Shown here: positions 46,851 through 59,470 of the stretch, piece by piece
How the letters are laid out: every line of letters starts with the position of its first letter
Numbering within the stretch: the first letter of the stretch is position 1
Source of the DNA: Galerina marginata
Taxonomy: Eukaryota > Basidiomycota > Agaricomycetes > Agaricales > Galerinaceae
Assembly (NCBI GenBank): GCA_023014335.1
Contig: JAECYW010000004.1
Coordinates: forward strand, 1,612,001-1,676,000
Direction of reading: 5' to 3'
DNA length: 64,000 nucleotides
Translations under genes and position numbers: made by a program
Notes under the pieces: model-generated
Told to the model about the DNA's origin: nothing
The model's input: only the letters and a program-made list of their open reading frames with translations
Databases searched by the model: none

Positions 46851-49799
46851 ATGGAAAGCCCAGGGCCGATTGAAGATGACGAAGTAATTGCAGATAGCGA
46901 GGAGGAAGGAGCGCAGGGTAATTTGTATCCAGAGTCGGGAAGTGGTGGTACGCACTCGGAATCCCTTTTATTAGCATTGTCGATTAACGGTCTTCAAAGC
47001 TTTAGGAATTCCCGGACTAAATAGGACCTCTTCCGTATCTGCATTCACGGTGACAGGCAACCACCCCCCAGCGCGAGAGCTCTCTGGGATATCTGCATTC
47101 ACGGGAGACCCTGAGGACTACCCCTCACATTACCCCTCCCTTCTGAATGGGGTCGCCGTGAATCGGAATGGAAAAGTGACTGATACCTCTGTCACTTCAA
47201 CTACTGCCGCATTCACCGACTTCGAAGGTATCTCTGGTTCAGTCAGCATCGCAGACAGGGCGAAGATGCGTCAGCGTACCCAGAAGCCAGCAGCTGTGTC
47301 TGATTTTATCGAAATCACGTCGGATGAAGACGATGATGAACTTGGCCTCAAACCGTCTGCCTCGAAGGCGAAGGTCAAACCGAAACCTAAACCCAAAGCA
47401 AAGGAAAAGCTTACTCAGAAGCTGAAAGTCTCTAATGTTAGCGATCCTCTTGAGTCGACCTCGAACTCGCGTCCCCGTCCTCGCCCACGTCCGATTCCAA
47501 AGCATCCAAAAACAACCCATGTTGGAATTGGTATCGTTCCTGTCTCTGACCCTCCTCCTCTGCATGCCGCAGAGCCAAGGACGTCCACACCTCCACCACC
47601 ATCCCATGGTCCCGAGATTCCTATTGCTACATCAACTCCACCTATGCCTATGGCGCAGCCTCGGTGGCAGCAAACGAACTTCCTTAACAACCCGCATACT
47701 CTCACATCCCAACTGCCACCATCCGATCCGCCCATTCCTTCCTTGTCCACAGCCTACAACGAGTACGAATACGACCTAGGACTTCCGCGCATTGAGACTC
47801 TCCCAGATGTAGGCGAGCCATCTTCCCCAAGCTCTTTGTTCAGCGACCAAGAAAGGCCGACGAAGAAAAGGAAGAGAACAACTCCAGACGAGGAACCATA
47901 CCCGGAGGTGGACGAGCTAGCCACATCTCAGGGGGCCGCAGGCAATTTTGATATTCCCGGCAGACTGAGCTACTTATCCCCACGCAACTTGCCTCCTCCT
48001 CCCACATTCTTCGCTGGATCGTCATCATCGTCCATAGGTGGTGGAAGAGGCAACGCTCTACCTGTTCATCCGCTTGAACACGATGTCGTTGATCTCACTA
48101 TGCTTCCTCCTAGTATCGACCCCGGCGCAGCTAAGAAGGCCCCGTCTGCTAAATCGAAGAAGGCCAGAAAGAAAAAGACCGCCGAAGAAGACGACGACAT
48201 GCTGCCACCCCCGATGATAGTCTTGGACCAAGATGAGAAAGACGAGGATTTCGATCCCACTGGTGACGGAGAGCCGAGGAAAAAGAAAGTCAAGCCCAAG
48301 CCCAAAGACAAGGCACCGAAAGACAAGTCCAAGTCCAAGTCTCAAGACGGCTCTGATCTCCCAAGAAATCTCCAGGTCGAGGTGGTCATCACGTCGAAGC
48401 CGTCAACAAAGGGCAAGAACAAAGAGAAGCAGAGAGCGAATACCGCAACCAAAGATAAAGGGAAGGAAAAAGGTGGTGCGAAGGACGGAAACAAAGACGT
48501 TTTCAAGAGCCGCGAGTTTATCCAGGACTCAGATGACGAGGCTGACCTTATGGGATTGGTTGGTGGGGTTAATGTTGACGAGATCTCCACGACTTCAGTG
48601 GTGGCTTCTATACATAAACACAATGCCGAAACAACAGGTTCGACGTCAGCCCCTTCTTTGAAGATCACTCTTCCTGCCACTTCATCGTCAGCAGCCGTTG
48701 CTGTTGGTTCGGCGAGCGACTCGAGGGCCAAACCGACAACAAAAGCGCCTTCTTTCTCCAACTCCAACCTCGACTCTGTCATGCCAAAGACAGCCTCATC
48801 GACAAGCAAACGGAGGAGTGGCGGTAACAAGCGGAAGGCTATTTTCGATTCCGACGACGAGGAAGGCGAGGATGTTCCTCCAGTGGGCGAAGACGAGATT
48901 TATGTGAGCCACTCGGCTCCGATCGCCAAGAAGAAGAAGACCGGCGACCATGGAACGAAGGATAAAGGGAAGGCGAGGAGCAAAGTTGTTCTGTCTGACG
49001 AGGAACAGGAAGATGAACCAGATATTGTCGACGCGGAAAGTGCAACAAAGGACATAGGGAAGAAGAAAGAAAGAGCGCATAGAGAGGCCAAGAAAACGAA
49101 GGCTTCGAAGAAAATCACTCGTGACGAGGATGAGCATGACACTGGGGATGCTCATGTTGACGTTCAAGAGCCACAACCCACACCAGAAGAAATACATGAG
49201 TCGGCTAAGGTGAGTATTTCCGACTCTGACAAACACGATTTGACCAATTTATAATATGACTCTTTCTGCAGGAGAACATTGTGCCTCCCCCCTCAAAAAT
49301 CGGCTCGGCAACGCCAAAACCGCCAACTATCCCGAAACTGCCAGCCACCAACCGCGACGGCAGTACACCTATCTACGCGCGATACGAAATAGCACCACGC
49401 AAAAGCAGTCTCCCCATGTCCGAGCTCATCCGGCGCGCCAACTCTAACCCCGGCTCGCCGTTCGCCACCCCACACCCCACCAGCTCTTCATCCAAACTAA
49501 AACCTCTCGTAGCCCGTACGCCCACCGCCACCGCCTACTCGCCCTATCTCAAGTCCTCGCGCAGCTTCCTCTCTCGTATCGCGCCTTTGCATCCGAATCG
49601 CCGTACGCCCCCGCCCCCGCCACCACCGCCTCCGCCGAGGAAGAAGACCAAGAAGGAGCTGGAAATGGAAGAAAAGTGGGAGGAGGAAATGGTGGAGAGC
49701 GTTGGTGGGATGGAGGCGTGGGCTGTTCTTCCGGACGAGGAAAGGAAAGAGATGAGGAAGATGAAATGGGCGAGGGAGTTGGGTGGGTGGGATGATTAG
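46851..49799 (+). CDS. Large low-complexity, charged protein, probably nuclear
   Basis: Exons 46851-46947, 47006-49209 and 49272-49799 join in frame to 942 residues. I do not recognise a catalytic domain. The N-terminus is acidic (IEDDEVIADSEEEGAQG). The body alternates acidic clusters such as ITSDEDDDELGL, QDSDDEADLMGL and IFDSDDEEGEDVPP with many Lys-rich clusters such as KVKPKPKPKAKEK, KKRKRTTPDEE and KSKKARKKKTAEEDDD, which look like nuclear localisation signals. The C-terminal exon has SRSFLSRIAPLHPNRR, a run of ten prolines, and a conserved-looking helical end: KKELEMEEKWEEEMVESVGG, then WAVLPDEERKEMRKMKWAREL. This last block resembles the ends of other fungal hypothetical proteins. The stretches of SD/SDD suggest CK2 sites. 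Role is unknown. Confidence 0.8.
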
Positions 49800-52700
49800 G
49801 CGCTTTTTGTGAGCTTGGGTGAGTTGGTAGGATAGCTGCCAAGTCCCGTGTTAGCGCCAGTATGGATCCCTTATCCCAGTTAGGAATGGTCGCAATAAAT
49901 TTGTACATAAAACCAAATAAACCACACCCGATATCGATCGATCAGGTAAGCCAATATTTGACACTGTGTAACACAATCACTTGCAAGGTTCGAAGATTGT
50001 AAATCTGACGTTTCTTTTGCATGAGATGACAGCAATGGAAAAACCTTGGCGATGTTTCCAAATCCCAACCCCATATTACCAATGTTTCGATAAACCTGTT
50101 ATGGCAGGACGGCCTAAGTCGCATTTACTAAGAGCCTTAGACTCCTTCCACAGCTGGAGTGTTTGCCCCACATTTTCCGACATCGTCGCGAGCTGTGACT
50201 CCTTGACAGGCTTGGGCCACCAAAAGGGCCTACGATTCTTCGTGTAGCTGAAAGAAGCAACGCACTTTTGCAACAACCTGCGTAGGTCACGAGCACCGAC
50301 GGCTTAATGTCTATTGGTGGTTATCCAAGTCGATGATTTATCTCTTTAGCTCATCCCATATGTGAGAATTAGAAAGGATGGCGCCCAATTATAACTACCC
50401 TACTAATTGAATTTGAAGCCTTGCAAATTGCAAGGTAATTGAGGTAAGAGTCTTGCAATACCTGGAATATGTGCGAATGTGTGCCATACCCGGGTATGCC
50501 CCGAGCATTCTATATTCCTTATCGCTCTTTCCATTCCACGAATTCCGTTTGATCTTTGTTTATTTTTACTGCTAGTAGGTAGTATGCAGTACAGTGCTAG
50601 AAATAATGTACTCGTATAATTCTGTCCATCAAGGGTAACCGAAAATATTACCTTGTATCTTCTTAAATGTCCTTTCTGCCGACTAGACTAAACTAGCACA
50701 GCTATATCGACACGCTGCATAGCCATTCCGTAACTTATAGAATAATTGCAGCGGACTATAAACTTGCCACCAAGATTACTGCCTTTGAATATTCAGTAAA
50801 AATAAAAGTCTGACTCTTGACAGTGTGTATAAACGGCCATTCCCATTCCATCGATAAAATAAAACATTAGAAAGGTTTGACTATATTCTACACCCCATAA
50901 TTAACGAGATGCACACAAGCACCTGGATAGTATGACCAAAGAACTAGCGTGCGGCCTATAGAAGGCATGTAGCACTCAGGAAGCATGCCTAGCATAGCCC
51001 CTCCCTCGTCCGCGGATCTTATGAGCCGATAACCAACGACCCAACAGACGGACTGAGGGGAAATGCTCACACCTTCCAGAATTCTGCTGTCCAGAAGGTA
51101 AGCGTCGGATACGTAAAAATAATCACTTTAGCGTCGATCTTACTCAAGCGACTTGGATTCATCGGTCATCCACTGGCCGAGAGAGAAGGCCGGGTGTGCA
51201 TGAATCATGATAACCCCTATGCAAAACGTGTCGCACTCTCAGCTATTTCTAATATTGAACCGTGGTAGGACTTACGCGAGCTTGGACTCAGAGTCGCTTC
51301 GAGATGAGACTTGTCATTGCGCCACTGACTATTCTTAGATTTTTTTTCTCCGTGTGGCGCTCTCGTGGAAGTGGGGAGACTGAAGCAGTAGTAGGTATCC
51401 GTTAGGTGGAAACGTTCTTCGCGCTCCAATTGCAGGGAGATAAATTTACTGCAACATTCTAACTACAGCGTCAGTGCTATGTCATCAATAAGTAGTTTGA
51501 GATCCATCCGAGTTGTGATATCTCTCCATAATGTTCCGCACTTACATGTCTATCTCTCAAGGAAGGTTGATGAACCTTTGAGCTGCTTGGACATTCGACC
51601 TGTCCATCGGCTTTAAATGATTGGTTGAGAATATTGTTTAGCCTCACGAATTGAAGACATCGACTATTTCGACTCAGAAGAATTTTAAGTTCGTAGGAAA
51701 ATTGTTCACCCAGAATCAGTATACAGTGCTCACTGGATGGAAAGGAGCGGTAGTCCCATCTTTATTCAGGTCCGGAATGGCCGAACATTGATTCTGCAGG
51801 CGTCCGTCCACGTCCGTCCACCTATCTTCCAGCAAGTAAGGTTCCCAGGTTGCGATTGCCTCGGCGGCTTGAAAGCAGATATACACACCGTTATTAATAC
51901 AAAACGCCAGAAAATCGGAGGACAAGAGTGGTCTGCGACGATCATTGTCCTTGCGACGGATGCGATTCCGGAATTTTTCCTTACTGGATAGGAACCCAAT
52001 TCGCGATCTTATCTTGAACTTCGGGGTAACCCCATTGGTCTGTGAAGTCAATGTGAAGTATGAAATCGCCAATGAAAACCCGCAACGTATCAAAGGCGCT
52101 GATCTTTAATGGTTAGATCGAAGTTAAATCGCGACATTATTTGGACTCTAATTAGAGTACTGTCCAAAATGACATGTACCTGTTCATCGGCCTTGAATGA
52201 TTGGTGGAACACCTTGCGAGGATGGGATCGTAGACGCGTATTTGCGTTCTTCTAGTGCGGTAGGGAGCGTTAGCCCAGAAACAATGGACGGTCAACAGTA
52301 CTAGTAGAGTAGTGATCCGGTCTGCACTCGTCCGAGTTGGCCGACTGATGCTAATAAATTTGAACCTAGTGTGAAGAAGTCGTCTGGTTTATATCAAATT
52401 CTAATGGATGAGCGCTTGATCCATCGCTTTCCAGCTCCGCGGCGGCGGTCGTTCCGGGGAATTTATTCGCGATTAGTGTATCGTGACACAGAAATAATGG
52501 CGCTCGTCGATGTTATCTATGATCATATCGGAAACTTCGTGGATTAGCGGTTTGCGAGCCATCGACATAATTAATGGCAAGGACAATGGAATTTGGCCTC
52601 GCTCGAAGGCATTTGACTGGCGCCGATTGTGGCGCATCGTATTTTTGTTAACGGGCGAAACTCCGCGACGATGAATGGATCTTGAACTTCTTGAACAGTC

Positions 52701-53598
52701 TTGAACTCGCCACTTCAAAATTGCCACGAGTTGGACGTCTTCATTTCGATGGTGAATTCGTATGACGTATGTATCAGGCAGACCGAATCGACGTCACTGG
52801 AGAGTGTGGAAAGAGAATTTATCAGTGGGGATTTGCGTCATCTGGACATGGAGTATGTACCACTGGCAATTCTGCCATCTAAGTATGTGATTCTATCACG
52901 ATCGAAGATCGCGCAGAAGTATTCGGAATACAAAGTAGGTGCTGAAGCATTGAATTCATATTTTCACTTCCAAGTTGCTCAGGAGTCATTGTTTATGTTA
53001 TCAAATTTCATTGGTGGCGAATGCCGGAAATAGTTTAGACGAGGAACGATTGATCGGTCCGCCTAGCAACAAATCTCCATTCATGACTTTGACCATCTCC
53101 GGATCCTGGACATCACAACATGCCGTGTCTGCATGCCTGCCTATGATAGCACTCCCCAAGAATCGTTCGTCGATGCTGGTTATCAGCCCTTTACTATGTG
53201 GCTTCTCGCCGGTGGCCATGGAATTTCTCTGCGTAAGCACGGTGGTATACGGACGGCGCCTTTTAGATGTTCACAAATCAAGCAGGCCGAGAAAGCAAGT
53301 CCATGCCGGATGCTTCGAGAGCCATTTTTAGTGGGACGGGTCATTGGACCGCTTTCAGAGCCGTCAGCTGTCCCGGACTCCCACCCTCCAATTCTGAAGA
53401 TTGGAATCTGGATTCGGCGACCCGGTCTTCATTTTACCTGATGAGGTGCAGAAGGATGGAGACCCTGTTTAGAACAAATAGTCTGCGTCCCTGGCATGGA
53501 TTCGTATAAATTATTCGAGGTTCCTCACAAACACGTTCAACCATTATCGCCCCTTTCTAATTCGCCCGACCCCACTAGACAACATTCCCCAACTTGTT
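49800..53598. other. 3.8-kb gene-poor stretch with weak coding traces
   Basis: No complete gene was found. Minus strand about 52110-51716 gives protein-like text (FDTLRVFIGDFILHIDF, then YICFQAAEAIATWEPYLLE in another frame). Plus strand 52701-53033 gives an isolated frame with no start context. These could be remains of decayed genes. The segment 50340-50900 is AT-rich and apparently empty. Confidence 0.4.
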
Positions 53599-55071
53599 AT
53601 GCCTTTTCAAACTTACAGCCAACTTCATCATGAAATACCGCCCCACCACCCAGACAAGAGCCGTGTTTGGAGGTATCCCAAGAACCATGTCTTCTTTCGA
53701 TCGCGAATGAGCGTCAAGCCTAGTCGTCCTTTACATCCTCATTTCCAGAATTCGGATCCGGTCGATGGCGAGACCTCCAACGTCCCCCATGTAGAGAAGG
53801 AGTACCCTGGCAAAGGGGTTGCAGGCGAGGATGGCTCATTAGAAAAGCTTACTAGGATGCCAGTCGATATCTTGTACGAGGTGTGTTGCTTACTTCCAGA
53901 GTCGAGTGCTGGACATCTTGCCTGCTGCATCCGACTGCGTCGCGTGCCGTTCGTACGATGAATCATAAACGCCGGGATCTGTCATCCTTTCCAGAAAAAT
54001 GCTGACCGGTTTCTAATATTGTTCATCATAGGTATTCAGCCATCTCCATCCGATGGACGTGCTCAACCTATCTCGCACCACTAAACCCCTACGCGCGATT
54101 CTCCTCGGAAGCCACGCTCGCGGCGTCTGGCGTTCGACCCTTGGAGGCGTTCGTGCTCTCCCCCTCTGTCCCCCTGATCTTACGGAGATAAAATATGCCA
54201 GTCTGGCATTCGACAATTGGTGTCAAGTAAGTTTCATTGTCACACTTTCTTTCCATGCCTAGCCTTCATACGTATGGTCTGGCCCATTTTCTGACATTTT
54301 CTTCTTTTACCTTTTCATTAGTCCTGTTTGGCGCCGAACATCGAGAAGATTCTCTGGGAATGCCGAGTTCGATACTGCAAGAAGTGCATTAAGAAACTGT
54401 GAGTCATACCTCTATCGCCATTACCGAGAAACCTTGCTCATAGAACATATCTATAAATAGCTTCATTCAAGAAGATGAACTTGATTTGTGGATTCCGGAA
54501 GACGTGTTGATTGAGAAGCCCGACGCGATTTTCCCACTGGCGTACGTCGTACAACCTCGCAGTGAGTCTCCCTTCCTTTCCTGTCCGATTTATAACAAGG
54601 GTTTCTAATGCATTCCATTGCTCGTTGTTTTCTTTCCATCTAACCATATGAAGATCGCAACACCGGCAATGGGAGAACCAAGCCCGTGTACTTACTGTCA
54701 ACTGTCCAAGAATACCTCAAGGAGCTAGACGAGGTTGACCGTGCGCAGGATGAGAACGCGCTTGCAAGCTGGAGCCAAGGGAAGAAGGGCCTACAAGACA
54801 TGAGGATCTCGGTGGGTCTTCTTCTCAACGCGATTATGAAATCCTCTTTTCTGTTTTCTATCAGCTATCATTTATTTTGCACGTATGCTGATATCTATCC
54901 TTTTGCTCTATGTAGCATGCGGCCTTGTGCGTGTATTGGGATACCCACTGGGCCTACCGTCGTTCGCCTCGGGTTTCGCCATCGCGTCTTCTTGAGATGA
55001 TGATCATCGTCATTCTCGTCGTGGTTTTGGCGTTCTTGTGGCGAGAAAAACTTCTCAACGCCGGTCTCTAG
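53599..55071 (+). CDS. F-box protein with unusual hydrophobic C-terminus
   Basis: Six exons can be followed: 53599-53880, 54032-54226, 54322-54398, from 54461, the exon starting NRNTGNGR near 54655, and the last one ending at stop 55069-55071. Splicing exon 1 to 2 restores the F-box, LTRMPVDILYEVFSHLHPMD then VLNLSRTTKPLRAIL. The next parts, ALPLCPPDLTEIKYASLAF and ECRVRYCKKCIKKL, fit the Cys-containing agaric F-box type, followed by WIPEDVLIEKPDAIFPLAYV and LLSTVQEYLKELDEVD. The final exon gives CVYWDTHWAYRRS and then a strongly hydrophobic run, MMIIVILVVVLAFLW, four Leu/Lys/Glu-containing codons and stop. Relatives usually continue with charged helices here, so this end is either a tail anchor or a frame-shifted remnant. 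Confidence 0.7.
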
Positions 55072-56377
55072 CCAACCTTCATCCCTGTATTCATAGACGG
55101 GACCTCGGACCGTCGATTTTGTTTGTCTTCATCTCCTTGATTGTTGGCGTTCGCCTATCACATCACCTACCCTTTGCCGCACCTCCCTTTCCCCGACAAC
55201 ATGTCTTGATAACTGATTGAAAAATCAGTGTTCAACCGGATCTGATTCTCGGGTACAATCTCGGGTGTCAAGGTTACTTTCCAGCTTCCTTCCCTTTCCA
55301 CCAAATTTCTTCGCAGAGCCGAGCCCGAGAAGCGCAATAGAGTTCAGATGAGCGTACGCATGTGGCCGCTAATGCACCGTTATGGACGCTCCAACATATC
55401 CCAACATCCACAGTTCTCGAATCACTTCCCTTCGCGGGCACATTCCTCCTATGTGCTAATCGCGACCGCTCCTTTGCTTATGACGCGGTGATTGGTGGAC
55501 GGGATTCGCACTTACCGCACAATCGCCTTCGCATACATACAATACGTATGACTGACGGACTCTTCGAGAAAACCTGGACTGCGGCATGTGATGTGATGCC
55601 AATCTTTTGGGAGGAACAGTGTGCGTTGTGGGACCGAATCTAGAATCTGGAGTTGGAGGTTCCTCGCTGGGTGGTGTGTGCGATTGAAGGGGATTTCCTC
55701 CGGACTGTGTATTACTTTCAATTATGTACTAATACCGCAAAGTGTATTCGCTTTTATTGTATCAATAGGTTGCATCATCTATTAACAAAGGCTCCTTCAA
55801 TAAATGTACTATTATACTAAATGCATTCACCGCGGCACAGGTTGACCCGCACAACTGTCTATATATTGTCTACGTCCGCTACATGCCCGTTGTCAATTTT
55901 GGGCATTTACACTTTCATTAACCAGAGGCCAAAGGGGTATTACGAGTTTATTGTCAACCTGTGCTCTTCAATTCAATGACCTCCATTAAACTTTAAAGTC
56001 TCCAAAGGACTAGTACTGTGGGCGATTGGTGGGCGAACTTTGAACTTGAAATAGTTTCCTCAGGTATATCTCCCGGCCCATAATTTGCCCACAATTTAAC
56101 CGGCCACCTGAATTTTCGCCACGGAAATTGTGAAGGGAATTGTGAGCACTATGCAGTAGGACATATTCTACATATAACAGATTTTTGGTCAGTTCTGACC
56201 TCCTTACGTCAGGGCCTAACTCGGCGATGTCCTGAGCGGGCCGCCTACCGTCGGTATGCTATTTGGTTCCGGCGGACAATGGCAAATAAATTAGCATTCC
56301 CACGCACCTCACAGTGACGGCCGCAGCGACCTCGACGTTTCATCCAACCGACACGCTATACCCTCATTTCTCGCAGA
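55072..56377. other. 1.3-kb intergenic region
   Basis: Contains the 3' flank of the F-box gene and the promoter of the kinase gene. A frame at 55362-55643 has no motif; the segment 55740-56200 is AT-rich. Confidence 0.45.
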
Positions 56378-58199
56378 ATGGCCCTGCCACCGCAACTACT
56401 TCGCGCCTTGGAGAGCTTCCGCGACCAGGCGAAAGATGCCATCTGGGCGTTGTCTTCGTGTCTTTGCCAGCAAACACCGAAGGTCAAGATTAATGGACGG
56501 ACGTGTAAGTTCTTCATGCTGGTTGCTTTTTTCTCCGTCTGTAAAGGAACTGTTTGGGTTCTTTAATAAAAGTGAATGAGTAACTTCCGAGTGCTGATAT
56601 GTTTTGTTTCTTCAGTTCAAATAATTAAGGTTCTCGGAGAAGGCGGATTCTCGTTCGTGTATTTGGCTCAGGACGAACACAGTGGAGTGAGGCTTCTGGG
56701 GAAATGTACATCTGGTTGCATATGCTGAAGGACTGTGTAGAGACAATTTGCGTTGAAGAAGATACGGTGTCCAACGGGTGCGCAAGGTGTAAAGGAGGCG
56801 ATGCGAGAAGTTGAAGCCTACCGGAGATTCAAGTGAGTTCGCTTGATATTCGAAAGTTCAACGGAAGCCGATGAATTGGGCTTATAGACATCCTAACATC
56901 ATTCGAATAATGGTGTGTGTGAACACCCATTTGATTAAACGTTGCCAAGTTTTAAGTTAATATCTTGCTTCCAGGATTCAGCAGTCGTCCAAGACCCAGA
57001 AGGAGAAGGACAAATCGTGTATCTCTTCCTACCACTGTATAAAGTTAATCTCTCGCCCAAATATCCACTGCACAATGCTCATCCACCAAAATATAGCGCG
57101 GAAACCTTCAAGACGTGATTAACGCCAACCTCGTCAACGGCCGTCACTTCCCAGAACAAGAAATGGTTCGCCTTTTCCGCGGGACATGTCTCGCTGTACG
57201 CGCCATGCACGAGTACCGTCCGACTACCCCGCGCTCCGCCGCCGCTGCGAAGAAAGACGCAGCAGCATCGAAAGGCAAAGCGAAGAGCCAGGATCCACAG
57301 GATGACGATGACAATGACGAAAGGTTTCCACAGGCGGAGGGCGATGCTGAGGGTGGCTATTCATATGATGGACCGTCGGCGAGTGTACCACTGGTGACGA
57401 AACATCAGGTTGAGGATGATGATGTGATTTTCGATGGTGATGAGCAGCAAGAGGAAGCCCAACAAAATTCGGCCACGGGAGTTGTACCTTATGCACATCG
57501 AGATCTAAAACCCGGGTGAGTACAATTCATTATTTCAGTGACCTTTGGAAAGTCTGATTTTTTTCTGCCTTCCCTAGGAATGTCATGATTGCAGATGATG
57601 GGAAGACACCTATCCTCATGGACTTCGGGAGCACAATGTTGGCAAGAGTACAAATCGAGAACCGGTCACAGGCGCTACTGCAGCAGGTGCGCGGATTATG
57701 TCTCATGCCACATCTCATTCTAATAATTCCTCACTTTATGTAGGATATTGCGGCGGAGCAGAGTACGATGGCATACCGTGCTCCAGAACTCTTCGATGTT
57801 AAGACAGGGCAAACAATAGACGAAAAAGTGGATATCTGGGTACGTTTCAGTTTAAGGTCGAATCTGTCGGTTACTCTAACACCTTCGTTGGTTTGGTAGT
57901 CACTGGGTTGCACGCTCTATGCTCTTGCATACTCTCACTCACCATTCGAGAACACACAGACGACGGAACAAGGTGGCTCAATAGCCATGGCAGTCCTAAA
58001 TGCTCAATATAAGCATCCGCAATCTGCATATTCCCAAGGGTTAAAAAACCTGATTGATAGTATGCTCAAAGTGAATCCTGCTGACAGACCAGATATCAAT
58101 GGGGTGCGCACATTGTTTATCGACCTTTTCTCGCCCTGACACTTCCTTTTTTGCTAGGTGATCCGTATGACAGATGCGGTTTTGCAAAGCCTAGCTTGA
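56378..58199 (+). CDS. ENV7: Serine/threonine kinase of the NAK family, STK16/ENV7-like
   Basis: Multi-exon kinase of about 430 residues. The N-terminus has a Cys pair in SSCLCQQTPKVKINGRT, matching the palmitoylation region by which yeast Env7 reaches the vacuole membrane. Kinase landmarks appear in order: VLGEGGFSFVYLAQDEHSG (glycine loop), FALKKI (VAIK lysine), KEAMREVEAYRRFKHPNII, YLFLPLYK, AHRDLKPGNVMI (catalytic loop), ILMDFGS (DFG), MAYRAPELF (APE), and DIWSLGCTLYALAY. Between the helix ending RAMHEYRP and the catalytic loop sits a ~95-residue Asp/Glu/Gln-rich insertion with DPQDDDDNDE. All catalytic residues are intact, so it should be active. Start 56378 precedes the conserved Cys region. 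Substrates unknown; in yeast Env7 limits vacuole fusion, which is interesting beside VPS39 in the same window. Confidence 0.88.
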
Positions 58200-58489
58200 G
58201 GAATGACTTATGACATCTTCTCGTCCTTTCGTCTGCCACTCTGTTATTCACTATCTTTTCCTCTGATTTGGATTGGTTTACGCTATTATTTTTATTTCAT
58301 CTTACGGACTTCTCAGATCCTTACCCAATATAATCCGGACTACAGACAGGTCCTCTCGCTCCTTAATTTTTTCATAACATCCGTATAAATGTGTTGTATT
58401 CTCGCTCATTATCAGTGTTAGCAGGTCAAGGTTGTTGTCTTCTGTGATAGGATATTGACTTTCCTTAACCAGACCACTCACTATCGCCA

Positions 58490-59470
58490 ACCACACCCTC
58501 TACTCAGAAATCAAAGAAAACGGACTAAAGTACCTATGGGACGGCAATGCTCCGGTATACTCTAATCATGCCTACTTAGTCACGTCTTCAAACTATCACT
58601 CTTTGCCCACCGTGTTCGAAGCCAGTGGCGTTAGATCAATTGACTCATGTTCGCGTCTCGCGACATATGTTGATTTTCGAGAACTGATCGCCTCGGTGCT
58701 TCCACACTAAACAGAATGACTAAGTTGCATAGGGTATGATTTTGAAGATATTCCCATGATCTACGATTACTTCGAATCACTTCCTCTTCCAAATACGGAA
58801 TGTGTTTAACCAAATGTAGTAATCTGATCATAACATGCATCTTAATTGTAACCCCCATTCAACCACACGGCCTGGTTGACCTCAAAGTACTCCTTCAAGG
58901 TCTAGGTGCATTTTCCCACAAATTTCTTGTCTGGGCTTGTGTTAAAACATGCAGTCTCGCTCTCGTTGGTGACGTTGACTTCCATAGCCAACTGGACAAG
59001 ACGGTTGCGGCTAAGCTCAAAGCCGGCAGAGGTTTTGATTTGCTTGTCTACCATAACTTTCCTCTGAATTATTTCCGGTCCAAGGATTCAAGACAAAAGT
59101 TTGACAGCCTATGTAATAGTGATGAGTATATACTTAACTCAATGCAAGGTCTGTACAGCATAATCAACACCTCTAATAACACCTTATGCGGCCCCCGCCC
59201 CCGCCCCCCCCTTCATAGCTTGATATCGGGCTTTTGAGTCTTTCTGGGTCTTGCTTATCGAAACAAACTGTGTCATGCTGTTTTAAATTGCTAGGCAAAT
59301 GAACGGTTTCGCAGCTGACTCTACTTTGAGAATCATCAGATCAAAGAGGTTGAGCCTTTGGACTACCCGTGGAAATTAATTTATGCGGGTGGGAAAGGTT
59401 ACAAACGAGTGGAGTACAAGGCGTATCTACATGGTATAAATAATAGTCAAGTAACCTATAGCTACGAGGT
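58490..59470 (+). pseudogene. Decayed locus of unknown family
   Basis: Several protein-like stretches lie in order on the plus strand but are broken by stops and frame changes: LYSEIKENGLKYLWDGNAPV and PTVFEASGVRSIDSCSRLA (about 58490-58710), YDFEDIPMIYDYFESLPLP (about 58737-58796), the intact frame 58884-59170 with LVGDVDFHSQLDKTVAAKLK and FDLLVYHNFPLNYF, and IKEVEPLDYPWKLIYAGGK to YKAYLHGI (about 59340-59440). Splice signals between the first pieces were not convincing. I do not recognise the family. Text quality suggests a once-functional gene. Confidence 0.35.

Noticed and set aside
47239..49236. Long minus-strand frames under the charged nuclear protein gene
   Set aside because: They are antisense to low-complexity Lys/Glu/Pro codons and have no motifs.
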